From positions 2,170,001-2,234,000 of the forward strand of contig OZ252227.1 in the NCBI GenBank assembly GCA_965249175.1: a DNA stretch of 64,000 nt, in the 5' to 3' direction. Origin of the DNA: CAZYFH01 sp965249175 (GTDB lineage Bacteria > Acidobacteriota > Vicinamibacteria > Vicinamibacterales > UBA8438). The notes beneath the pieces are model-generated. The model searched no databases. It was given only the letters and a program-made list of their open reading frames with translations, and was not told the DNA's origin. A program made the position numbers and the translations under genes. Below, in pieces: positions 1 to 6,593 of this stretch (positions are counted from its first letter, which is position 1; each line of letters begins with the position of its first letter).

Positions 1-10
1 CCGCGTTGCG

Positions 11-274
11 TCATCGGCCATGGCTGGTGGGCTCCACTCTGGGCGACGTCGGCCGGCGTGGCGCGCCCGGCGGTCCAGGGTGCGTCGCGAGGCGTTGGCG
101 CACGCGGCCATGCCAGAGCGACACGTAGATCAACATGCCGCCGATCGTCGCCGCCGCCGCCGCGATCGACCAGAGCTCAGCCACGCCGTACCCCACGCAG
201 CCGAGCCCGATGACGAGCGCGAGATCTCGTCCGTCCGGCCACAGCAGCGCGGCGGCTCCGGGGGCGCGTCTCAT
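11..274 (-). CDS. small two-helix membrane protein of the mobile element
   Basis: The 87-residue product has two hydrophobic stretches (about residues 17-33 and 36-54) followed by a basic, Pro/Arg-rich tail, so it should sit in the inner membrane. I chose the ATG at 274 because it overlaps the stop of the upstream gene as ATGA, like the other junctions in this leftward block. Size and topology resemble small phage membrane proteins such as holins or holin-like accessory proteins, but no family motif is recognisable and the function is unknown. Confidence 0.55.
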   Translation of the reverse strand: MRRAPGAAALLWPDGRDLALVIGLGCVGYGVAELWSIAAAAATIGGMLIYVSLWHGRVRQRLATHPGPPGAPRRPTSPRVEPTSHGR

Positions 275-699
275 CGGCCCCGCACCCGTCGGTCGTACTG
301 CTCCCCCCACCACTGCGCTCGCCGCAAGCGGTTCGCGCGCTTCTGCAGGTCGGTCTCGAACGGATTCCCCGGAGGCGGCGCTGGTATCCGCTGGCGCGGC
401 GGCTGGACCGGTCGTGGAGCGCGGAGGCGCGCGCGCGCGATCCGTTGCCGGCGTTGGGCGACGTCGTTGACCGTTCGCGCGAACGGGCGGGCGGTGCGGC
501 GGTCCCGCCGGTGGCCCGGGGCGCGCGTCACCGCCGCGGTCGGATGCGACACCGTACTTCGCGGGATCAGGATCGGGCCGATCGCGTCTCCCGGCGGAAA
601 GAACAGCGGGACGCCGCCGCCCCGCGCGTAGTGGTCGCGCAGGCGACGGGTGAACTCGCGGTTGTAGTAGGCACCGGGGGTCTCGTGGTTATGCATCAT
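271..699 (-). CDS. hypothetical basic protein of the mobile element
   Basis: The product has 142 residues, is very rich in Arg and Pro, and has no recognisable domain. The N-terminus (residues 1-45) looks more structured, with Tyr, Phe and a Gly-Gly-Gly turn; the rest is probably disordered and basic. It lies 17 bases after the upstream coiled-coil gene and its TGA overlaps the next ATG, consistent with translational coupling in the element's late-type operon. Nucleic-acid binding is possible from the charge, but that is a guess. Confidence 0.5.
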   Translation of the reverse strand: MMHNHETPGAYYNREFTRRLRDHYARGGGVPLFFPPGDAIGPILIPRSTVSHPTAAVTRAPGHRRDRRTARPFARTVNDVAQRRQRIARARLRAPRPVQPPRQRIPAPPPGNPFETDLQKRANRLRRAQWWGEQYDRRVRGR

Positions 700-716
700 G
701 GTCGTCCCTTCAGCGG

Positions 717-1469
717 TTAGGCAGGCAGCACGGCCCCCGATTTGAACGCCGACGCTGGCACCGGCGGCGCGAAGCTGCCCTGCGGCCGAGACGCCCAGAG
801 CTTGTCAAGCCGCGCCATGAGTTGCGCGTCAGACAACCCCTCGTTGCGCAGGGCCTCAGCCTCGCCTCGGATCTCGGCAAGACGCCGAAACGCCTTGTTG
901 AGGGCACCAAGGTTCGACGCGCTCTTCCAGCCTCGACCATCGTGAAACGGCACCCGAGCGCCACTGTGTTGCAGCCCGTAGAGGTAGCCGGAGAGCTGGT
1001 CGAGAAACGTGGCAATGGCCGGGGACGTCTCCTCGAGGCGTCCGTCGATCCGCTGAATCTGGCCCTCGAGGACGGAGGTCCGGACCATCCTGACCCGCTG
1101 TGCCTCGTCGCGCGCGCGCTTCGCGGCCTCCAGACGCGCCTTGGCCGCCACCACGGCGGCGTCGGCTTTGGCGACGGCACCCTGCAGTTGCGATCCGATC
1201 GTGCCGAGCTCCTTCACCAATTCGCGGCGCTCCGCCGCGAGCCGTCGACGCTCCTCGTTCTGCGCGGACGCGTGCTCTTGCTCGGAACGCTTCAGCAGAG
1301 CCTGCCCCGCCCGCGAACCGAAGAATCTGTCTGCGATGCTCTCTCGATGTCGTTCCATCTCGTGCTCCTGTGATGTGCCCCCGTCGGCCAGGAACCGCGG
1401 CGTCACCGCGCGCGGTGGGCGGCCCCGACGAGGGCGGGGTCCAGCCGCCCCGTCCTTCCAGTACGTCAT
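717..1469 (-). CDS. coiled-coil protein of the mobile element
   Basis: The product has 250 residues. The middle (about residues 60-150) is a long run of Glu, Arg, Lys and Ala with heptad character, a strong coiled-coil candidate; the C-terminal 90 residues look globular with aromatic residues. I placed the start at ATG 1469 because it overlaps the upstream TGA as ATGA; the longer open frame upstream runs over the neighbouring gene and is not needed. It lies two genes after the small terminase, where many phages place the large terminase or portal, but it has no ATPase or nuclease motifs and resembles neither. Function unknown. Confidence 0.6.
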   Translation of the reverse strand: MTYWKDGAAGPRPRRGRPPRAVTPRFLADGGTSQEHEMERHRESIADRFFGSRAGQALLKRSEQEHASAQNEERRRLAAERRELVKELGTIGSQLQGAVAKADAAVVAAKARLEAAKRARDEAQRVRMVRTSVLEGQIQRIDGRLEETSPAIATFLDQLSGYLYGLQHSGARVPFHDGRGWKSASNLGALNKAFRRLAEIRGEAEALRNEGLSDAQLMARLDKLWASRPQGSFAPPVPASAFKSGAVLPA

Positions 1470-1903
1470 TGCTCGCTCACGCTGCCGGCGGGTGGTTCCG
1501 TTTCGGTAAACCACTCCGGGATTCCGGCCCATCGGCGGATCGCGTCGTACTCGCCAACACAGGCGCGGCCGCGAGCCATGGCCTCGTCCTTCCGCCACTG
1601 CGGCTTGATGCGCTCGATCTCGGCCTCGTCCATCGCGCCCATCTCGAGCAACTGGACCGTCTCGTGCGTCGCCGGGTCCCGAGGTTGCGGCGACTCGTAC
1701 AGCCACCAGGCCCGGGGGCGCTGTCCCGGGTGCTCCTCGTACGCCATCACCGCCGCCCGATGCGCCTCCCACGCCGCGCGTCGGTCTTCCTCCGACGGGA
1801 ACAGGGAGGGCGACCAGCACGCGCCGAACCGCAGCTCGCACAGATGCCGCTCCGTCAAGGCCGTCAACCGGAACCGTCGACGCCGTCGTCTCGTCGTGGG
1901 CAT
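1466..1903 (-). CDS. phage-type conserved hypothetical next to TerS
   Basis: The product has 145 residues. After a basic N-terminus it contains a pattern seen in conserved hypothetical proteins of prophages: an Arg-rich start, EEDRRAAWEAHR, an RAWWLYESP segment and an ETVQLLEMG helix. No catalytic motif is visible. Its ATG at 1903 shares its A with the terminase TGA (TGATG), so it is probably translated by re-initiation after TerS. Recognition of this type is from memory of similar phage proteins and gives no function. Confidence 0.6.
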   Translation of the reverse strand: MPTTRRRRRRFRLTALTERHLCELRFGACWSPSLFPSEEDRRAAWEAHRAAVMAYEEHPGQRPRAWWLYESPQPRDPATHETVQLLEMGAMDEAEIERIKPQWRKDEAMARGRACVGEYDAIRRWAGIPEWFTETEPPAGSVSEQ

Positions 1904-2241
1904 CAGAAGCTCCCAGCCGGCCGGCCCGGGCCGTCGTGCAGTGGCTCGATATCCAAGCAGAGTTGCTTCAGCCCGCTGAGGAGCTGCCCCCGCGCATCGC
2001 GCTCCACGCTCAACAGCGGGTGCGCCTTCGTCTGGCCCCAGCGGTCCTTCACCGTCGGCCCGTCCGCTGCAATCACGGATTGCGCATTTCGGAGACGATC
2101 GAACGCCTCTAACGCGATTTGCAGCACCATCAGGCCGGCTTGGTCGGATATCCCGTATTCCACCGTCAACCGCCGCCACCACGTGCGGGCCTCAGCGGAG
2201 AGCGGTTTCGGTGCGGGTGGTGCCTTGGTCGAACTTCGCAA
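1903..2241 (-). CDS. phage terminase small subunit, P27 family
   Basis: The 112-residue product has the hallmarks of P27-type small terminases: an N-terminal LSAEARTWWRRL helix, a helical core (QIALEAFDRLRNA), then TVKDRWGQTKAHPLLSVERD and a C-terminal LKQLCLDIEP segment. Members bind phage pac/cos DNA and hand it to the large terminase for packaging. No large terminase follows within the 1.9 kb left in the window; the next gene is a small hypothetical. The gene overlaps its downstream neighbour by one base, and a zinc-ribbon gene lies 41 bases upstream. Confidence 0.85.
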   Translation of the reverse strand: MRSSTKAPPAPKPLSAEARTWWRRLTVEYGISDQAGLMVLQIALEAFDRLRNAQSVIAADGPTVKDRWGQTKAHPLLSVERDARGQLLSGLKQLCLDIEPLHDGPGRPAGSF

Positions 2242-2282
2242 GGGTGCGCCTCCATTCGGAATGCAAAAGCCTCAGAAGGGGT

Positions 2283-2570
2283 CTATACGTCTCGATCGCC
2301 CCAAGATTCCGATCCACCCTCCCCCCTGCCTGGGTGGAGCCTGTCTTGGGCATGGTGGAGGAGCCGATGAGGGGGAGGGCACTGCCCCCGCCGTGCGGGT
2401 GCTCGGCACAGCGCGCACCGAATGCGGTTGCAGTCGGGGCAGCGATCCGCGGTGACCACGTAGACCAGCGGCGCGCCGCAATGGCACACCGCCATCGGAG
2501 CGTGCCGGCGTCGGTCGCGGTAGGACACTCGATGCCTCGCCGCCGCCGCCGCTCGTCTGCTGGTCGCCAT
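2283..2570 (-). CDS. small zinc-ribbon protein
   Basis: The 95-residue product carries CHC, CPDC and CALC knuckles between about residues 29 and 55, i.e. enough Cys pairs to bind one zinc. The C-terminus is Pro/His/Arg-rich and probably disordered. It lies at the end of the 330-base repeat-bearing gap after the primase relic and just before TerS. Small zinc ribbons of this kind in mobile elements usually bind DNA or serve as transcription cofactors, but the exact role here is unknown. An in-frame start further upstream would run into the repeats, so ATG 2570 is preferred. Confidence 0.6.
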   Translation of the reverse strand: MATSRRAAAAARHRVSYRDRRRHAPMAVCHCGAPLVYVVTADRCPDCNRIRCALCRAPARRGQCPPPHRLLHHAQDRLHPGRGEGGSESWGDRDV

Positions 2571-2596
2571 CGCCTCTCTCCTCGCTCTCTTCAGTC

Positions 2597-2735
2597 CGGT
2601 CCGCTATCTCTGGGTGCGCCCGTCCGATAGCGGACCGCGGACCGGGACCCCCCGTAGGGGGGGGTCCCCGGTCCGCTATCTCCACTACGGGACCCGGTCC
2701 GCTTCGGTCCCCTTCGGTCCGCTTGGTCCGCTATC
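2597..2735. repeat. repeat cluster A: GGTCCGCTATC copies plus a 10-bp phased array
   Basis: The 12-mer CGGTCCGCTATC occurs at 2597-2608 and 2669-2680, inverted at 2626-2637, and its core GGTCCGCTATC again at 2725-2735. Between 2696 and 2725 three related 10-base units (GGTCC[G/C]CTT[C/G]) follow head to tail, one helical turn each. A GC-rich imperfect hairpin (2638-2672) lies inside the cluster. The cluster sits in the gap between the primase relic and the zinc-ribbon gene. Such spacing suggests protein-binding iterons (origin or operator); the hairpin could also act as a terminator, but it has no T-tract. Confidence 0.7.
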
Positions 2736-2775
2736 GCTGTGAGCGAGCCATTCGGTTCTTGCAAGTGCACGCCGA

Positions 2776-2902
2776 TGTGACGGGTGTGACGGGTTTAGGG
2801 CCATTTCCTATTAATTCCCCTATGTCTCTCTCTCGCGTAGGAGATAGAAAAACGCCTCTAACCCGTCACAACGCCCGTGTTCATTGACCACAACCCGTCA
2901 CA
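2776..2902. repeat. repeat cluster B: two direct and two inverted TGTGACGGGT copies
   Basis: TGTGACGGGT occurs at 2776-2785 and 2785-2794. The second extends to TGTGACGGGTTTAG and is matched by its inverse CTAACCCGTCACA at 2858-2870. A further inverse AACCCGTCACA lies at 2892-2902, across the stop codon of the primase relic. The 60 bases between the arms are unusually AT-rich for this window. Inverted repeats around an AT-rich stretch next to a primase gene fit a replication origin or a bidirectional terminator; which one cannot be told from sequence alone. Confidence 0.6.
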
Positions 2903-3692
2903 GGGGTCGCATCTCGACCCCGGAATACACCTTCCCGTCGCGCCCATGCCGCCTCGTGAACCGCTCCGACACCTTCCGGCCGAAGGCCGTGGACGAGAGC
3001 CGTTCCCGCTCGGTGAGCCCCTGCTGCTCGGCCCACTGGCGGTAGTGTTGGAAGAAGAGGCTGGCCCGCACTTCAGCGTCCGGGTCGACCTCACATGCCT
3101 CGGCCAAGAACTCACCGAGGACGTCGCTGTCGGCGGCGTAGTCCGCGGTGGTCTGCTCGACGCATTCCGGTTTCGTCAACCGGCCCGACCTGCGCCACGC
3201 CAAGCACCCCTCGATCGCCCAGCGGAGCACCCCGGGGGCCTCGGCTCGGAGCTCGTCAGCGAGGGCGGGGCTCGGTTCGAAGGTGCATTCGAACGGAACG
3301 AGCCGGACGCGCCGCCAGAAGCCGTACGAATCGTCGGCGATGACCGGCCGATGATTCATGCACAGGAGCAGCGTGAAGGTCGGCTCGAACGAGAACCACT
3401 CCTGATTCAAGAACCGCGCCTTGAGCCGATCGCCACCGGTGATGCTCTTGAGACGGCCCTCGTCGAGCCGGGCCCCCTCGCGCGTTTCAGACGCGACCAC
3501 GAGGCGCTTCCCAGCCAAGGCGGCTAAGTCGTTCGGAATCGGCGCCGCACTGTTCACAGCGAGGGTGCCGCTCCAGGAACGCTGCTCGCGCTGTGCGCCA
3601 CGCTCGGCCGTAGCCCATGCGAGCCGCACTCGGGCGGTGTCGAGCGCCCTGGGCCAGCCACGGTGGGCTACAGCGGGGACAGGCAGCCTCAC
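2898..3692 (-). pseudogene. C-terminal half of a D5/P4-type phage primase-helicase
   Basis: From about residue 52 the frame matches the SF3 helicase part of D5/P4-type primases: IPNDLAALAGKRLVVASE (Walker B region), SITGGDRLKARFL, then TLLLCMNHRPVI (motif C-like sensor) and FWRRVRLVPF (Arg finger region), followed by a winged-helix-like C-terminus. These proteins unwind and prime element or phage DNA. The Walker A half and the primase domain are missing: upstream of IPNDLA the DNA instead encodes, in another frame, the start of an HNH nuclease. The first 50 residues of this frame are therefore an artefact. It is read as a deletion-truncated gene. Confidence 0.75.
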
Positions 3693-3738
3693 GGTGAAGC
3701 TGGTGGCAGTCCGGGCACACGCGCTGAGGACGTTGCAT
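3487..3738 (-). pseudogene. 5' fragment of an HNH endonuclease
   Basis: The frame starts at ATG 3738, overlapping the previous TGA as TGATG. It shows an N-terminal zinc ribbon (CPDC...CPRC), then the typical pre-HNH segment GYGRAWRTARAAFLERHP and the CEQCG knuckle. Right after that Cys pair, where the catalytic DH-x-N-x-H part should follow, the sequence crosses into the primase helicase sequence. Only the first 60-65 residues are genuine. HNH nucleases in phages often sit beside terminases and assist packaging. Here the gene lost its catalytic half in the same event that removed the front of the primase. Confidence 0.7.
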
Positions 3739-3992
3739 CAACCGACCACCACCTCGTCGCGGCTCATCTTCACGAGCTCGATGAGCTCGTTGCGATACTC
3801 GCGAATGACGCGGTCATCGTCGGCCGTCAGACGACTCGCCGGGCCAACGAGGAGGCGGCCGGTTTCGTCGACCTTGACGACCATGCCGTCGTCCTCGAGC
3901 CGCCAGAGCAGCCGCACCGACCCGAGGCTCACTGCCAAGCCAGATTTCGTCGTGACGAACGCGGTCTCAGAAGGGACGCAAGTCGTCATCAT
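3738..3992 (-). CDS. small TubC-docking-like protein
   Basis: From ATG 3989 or 3992 the product has 83-84 residues. Its last 60 residues follow the pattern LLWRLEDDGMVVKVD, RLLVGPASRLTADD, then a helix with REYRNELIELV. This is the layout of TubC N-terminal-docking-like modules, often found as small proteins or fused domains beside primases/helicases in mobile elements. The start lies inside the end of the upstream ATPase gene (about 25 bases overlap), so translation is coupled. A role as an adaptor between replication proteins is inferred from context only. Confidence 0.55.
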   Translation of the reverse strand: MMTTCVPSETAFVTTKSGLAVSLGSVRLLWRLEDDGMVVKVDETGRLLVGPASRLTADDDRVIREYRNELIELVKMSRDEVVVG

Positions 3993-5703
3993 CGTCGGCT
4001 CCCTCGGCATCATCAGCAGCAGCGGCAGCAGGTCTAAAGGCGTGTTTCCCAGCGTCACCTGCGTCACCTTCGTCACCACGCCCGTAAACATTGGGGTGTT
4101 CGGGTGACGATGCGGGTGACGCAGGTGCCGGTGCGTCACCCTGTGCGTCACCCTCTACACCCTGCGAAACCGGGCCGGGTGACGAAGGTGACGCAGGTGA
4201 CGCACTCGAACCGGCGTTTTCTATTGCTAGGGCGATCATCCTGCGGCCCGTGTGCGCCTGGCGGGTAAAGTCCACCTCGACTCCAACGCGTCGGAGACCA
4301 GGGGCGAGACGTCGAAGCGCATCCGATACCTGCCTCGACCTTGTGAACCATCCTTTTCGCTTCGTGATGGTCTCCGGCGTGCGCGTATTCAACTCGGCCA
4401 ACAGCTCGGTCGCCGTGCCCGTCCAAGGGGCGATGGCCCGAACGACATCGGCCACCGGATCCCCGTCGAGCGTGGCCTCGACCGCACCGTGTCGGTTCTC
4501 CGCGTAGGCGTCGAGGAAGGTCCCCACCGGCCACGGACACGCCGGCTCGGCCGCCACAACCCACAGCGCGAAGTCGGCCATCCGGGGTTTGTGCTCGAGA
4601 CGAACATCGGGAAGTCGACGAAGTCCGCAGGAGACGGCATCAAGGAGGGCACCAAGAATGCGGGGCCGGGCCTTGTCGAACTCCACCCAGAAGGTGGCCT
4701 CGTCCCTCCGCGCGTGCTCCGCAATCGGGGGCAGGGTGATAGCAACCGCGCGATCGAGGAGGTCCCCCCGGCTCACGACCTGGGAGATACCGTTCATGAT
4801 GATCGGACGCTGGGCGTTGAAGATCATCTCCTCGTCGTTCGTGTAGAGCTGCCTGACGGAGAAGCCACCGCCAGTGGCGAGCACGGCTAGGTTGTCGGAC
4901 AGCTCCTCCGATAGCCGGCTCAGGTTGTCGAACGCGACGATGTGGCCGTTGGTCGCCGCGATCATCAAGTCCTCAGTGTTCCGTGGTGGCCGGCGGACAT
5001 CGGACTCGCTCGGGTCACAGACGCGGCGAAGCACCCGCGCCGTGGTCGTCTTACAGGAGCCCTGCTCGCCGATCTCCACCAGGATCGGATAGGGGCCGCA
5101 CGGCCGAAGCGCCTGGATCAGCCACGCCGCGACGAGGCAGAAGTCGGTGCCAGGCGCGACGTTGACGAACGGCCGCAGTTCCTCGATCGACCCGCCGGCA
5201 ACCGGCACGGGCAACGACAGCATCCCGCGTGTTCGTCGGAACCGGACAGGCGGATCGCTGATGATGCTCCAGCCCGTCGACGTCACCTTCACGACCCGCC
5301 ACTCGGAATCGACGAGGTCGAGATAGACGGCACCATTATTGCCAGCAGCAACGCGAACGTGCACATCGTGTTCGTCGCCATCGAACCGGGCGATACCACT
5401 CAGAGTGGCGATGGCCGACTGTAGCGCGGTCGAGTTCGGCGCCTTGCCGGAGTCGACGTAGTACAGCCGCGTTAGGTAATCCCTCGTGCCACGGCTATTG
5501 AGTGGATGGTGCTCGCGGTGACCGTCGGCCGCGATGGTGATGTAGCCATCGCCGGCCGGCGTGTGCCAGAGCTCGACTTTGGCTTCCATCGCTAACCGGA
5601 CAATCGCCGTCGCCTGCGACTCCTTGCCTGGGACTTTCGTCTCATTCGACGGGTTCGGTTCGGAGTTGTTGCCCCACTTGATATCCCGAGCGTTTAGGCT
5701 CAT
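3967..5703 (-). CDS. P-loop ATPase of the element's replication module
   Basis: The product has 578 residues. A nucleotide-binding core lies around residues 205-330: GEQGSCKT at 212-219 (Walker A position), VAFDN at 256-260 (Walker B) and RGDLLDR near 312-318 (Arg finger/sensor). Similar ATP-binding proteins occur in integrative elements and phages as helicase-like replication proteins. The usual Gly before the catalytic Lys is Cys here. The C-terminus (from about 505) is a low-complexity Ala/Ser/Pro and Gly-Asp tail built on repeated GTGACG-type DNA. Its ATG overlaps the stop of the coiled-coil gene upstream (ATGA), and its end overlaps the docking-like gene. Confidence 0.75.
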   Translation of the reverse strand: MSLNARDIKWGNNSEPNPSNETKVPGKESQATAIVRLAMEAKVELWHTPAGDGYITIAADGHREHHPLNSRGTRDYLTRLYYVDSGKAPNSTALQSAIATLSGIARFDGDEHDVHVRVAAGNNGAVYLDLVDSEWRVVKVTSTGWSIISDPPVRFRRTRGMLSLPVPVAGGSIEELRPFVNVAPGTDFCLVAAWLIQALRPCGPYPILVEIGEQGSCKTTTARVLRRVCDPSESDVRRPPRNTEDLMIAATNGHIVAFDNLSRLSEELSDNLAVLATGGGFSVRQLYTNDEEMIFNAQRPIIMNGISQVVSRGDLLDRAVAITLPPIAEHARRDEATFWVEFDKARPRILGALLDAVSCGLRRLPDVRLEHKPRMADFALWVVAAEPACPWPVGTFLDAYAENRHGAVEATLDGDPVADVVRAIAPWTGTATELLAELNTRTPETITKRKGWFTRSRQVSDALRRLAPGLRRVGVEVDFTRQAHTGRRMIALAIENAGSSASPASPSSPGPVSQGVEGDAQGDAPAPASPASSPEHPNVYGRGDEGDAGDAGKHAFRPAAAAADDAEGADDDDDLRPF

Positions 5704-5942
5704 GCGACCCTCCGCTCGTCGAGCAGCATCTGCTTGCGCAGTTGCCGGTACTCGTCCCGCAAGTGACGGTGCTGCTCACGGAGGCGCTCAAGCTGGCCTG
5801 TCACCTCGCGGAGTTGCTCGATCGCGACGTGAAGTACCTCTCGGAGCCCGGCGCACTCCCGGGCGAGCGTGTACTCCGAGTCGGCCAGCGTCTCGATGAC
5901 CAAGTCGAGGGAGTCGTTGTCTGCGCGGCGGTCGTCTGGCAC
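5700..5942 (-). CDS. short coiled-coil protein
   Basis: The product has about 80 residues starting from GTG 5942, two bases after the stop of the HTH gene. Residues 25-75 form one amphipathic, Glu/Arg/Leu-rich helix (REVTGQLERLREQHRHL), a likely dimerising coiled coil. The end overlaps the ATPase start as ATGA. No family is recognised. Its place between regulator and ATPase suggests a helper of the replication module. Confidence 0.55.
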   Translation of the reverse strand: MPDDRRADNDSLDLVIETLADSEYTLARECAGLREVLHVAIEQLREVTGQLERLREQHRHLRDEYRQLRKQMLLDERRVA

Positions 5943-5944
5943 GG

Positions 5945-6232
5945 TTACACCCCGCGCTCGATCGACTTCTCGATCAGGTGTTCCATGTCGACCCGCCTGA
6001 CCCAAATGCGCCGACTGTCGCCGAGCCGCACTGCTGCGAGGTGCCCGCGGATGACCATGTCGCGCAGCGAGCTGTATGGCGGCCCAAACTCCGCGGATGC
6101 TTGTTGCAGGGTCATGAGCACGGCCCCTGCCCCGGCTCGCTTGGTCGCGACGGCTGCGGCGACAACCATGAGCACACTGGCAGCTAACGCGAACGGCTCG
6201 CCGAGAGCCGACTGCATGTAGGCGGGGAGCAT
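5945..6232 (-). CDS. helix-turn-helix, AlpA/excisionase-like DNA-binding protein
   Basis: The C-terminal 56 residues (MTLQQASAEFGPP, SLRDMVIRGHLAAVRLGDS, RRIWVRRVDMEHLIEK) have the pattern of MerR-like excisionases/AlpA: a helix-turn-helix, then a wing reading the 'xRIWV' strand. From the ATG at 6232, which overlaps the XRE stop (TAATG), the product has 95 residues with a hydrophobic N-terminus. From ATG 6115 it has 56 residues and is a plain excisionase-sized protein; I cannot decide between them. Such proteins switch on excision or early genes of satellites and integrative elements. Confidence 0.6.
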   Translation of the reverse strand: MLPAYMQSALGEPFALAASVLMVVAAAVATKRAGAGAVLMTLQQASAEFGPPYSSLRDMVIRGHLAAVRLGDSRRIWVRRVDMEHLIEKSIERGV

Positions 6233-6483
6233 TAGCGGGCTCCGCTCACAGCGAGCCGATCGAGCAGGTCGAGATACTGAGCCAGGACGTCGGGCCGCGG
6301 CATCCGCTGCCCGGCTTCCCACCGCGAGACGGCAGACGGATCCACGTTCAGCGCGTTCGCCACCTCGGCTTGGCTGAGTTCCGCGCGCCGCCGCACGACC
6401 CGTGCACGTCCCTTGGGTTGCGCGCGCCATTCCCGACGGGCCCGCCCGAGAGCCAGCGCGTCTTTGACTCTGTTTTCTCTCAT
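6232..6483 (-). CDS. XRE-family repressor
   Basis: Starting at ATG 6483 the product has 83 residues with a classic Cro/CI-type helix-turn-helix in its second half: LSQAEVANALNVDPSAVSRWEAG. The first half is basic. It is the first gene of the leftward operon and is divergent from the DNA-binding protein at 6594; the 110-base gap carries three direct copies of a 9-base motif. The likely role is the element's master repressor, controlling both directions. The longer frame to 6600 would cover the divergent promoter and is less likely. Confidence 0.8.
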   Translation of the reverse strand: MRENRVKDALALGRARREWRAQPKGRARVVRRRAELSQAEVANALNVDPSAVSRWEAGQRMPRPDVLAQYLDLLDRLAVSGAR

Positions 6484-6593
6484 ATCGTCAATAGCATGCC
6501 ACGTCGTTGTCACAAAGTCCAGACTGCCGCACGACACCGGCAATAGCACGACTCGCCGTTGACTTACTGGCACGAGTCTGTCACCATCCCCGC
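6484..6593. promoter_or_regulatory. divergent control region with three GCACGA-type half-sites
   Basis: GCACGACAC (6529-6537), GCACGACTC (6546-6554) and GCACGAGTC (6570-6578) repeat in direct orientation. A TTGACT hexamer (6559-6564) between the second and third copies could be the -35 box of the rightward gene. The region separates the XRE gene and the rightward DNA-binding gene, so it is the expected operator of the XRE protein. No strong -10 box is visible. Confidence 0.45.

Noticed and set aside
2638..2672. GC-rich hairpin as an intrinsic terminator
   Set aside because: It has a strong stem but no T-run on either side and overlaps the GGTCCGCTATC repeats, so a terminator call is not supported.
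3663..4207. GTGACGCAGGTGAC-type repetition as a possible CRISPR or iteron array
   Set aside because: Most of it is coding for the Gly-Asp/Ala-Ser tail of the ATPase. Units are irregular with no spacers, so no CRISPR; only the copies at 2776-2902 are kept as a repeat feature.
6507..6593. Longer N-terminus for the divergent DNA-binding protein (start at 6507)
   Set aside because: It would place the coding region over the operator-like repeats and promoter; ATG 6594 is the better start.
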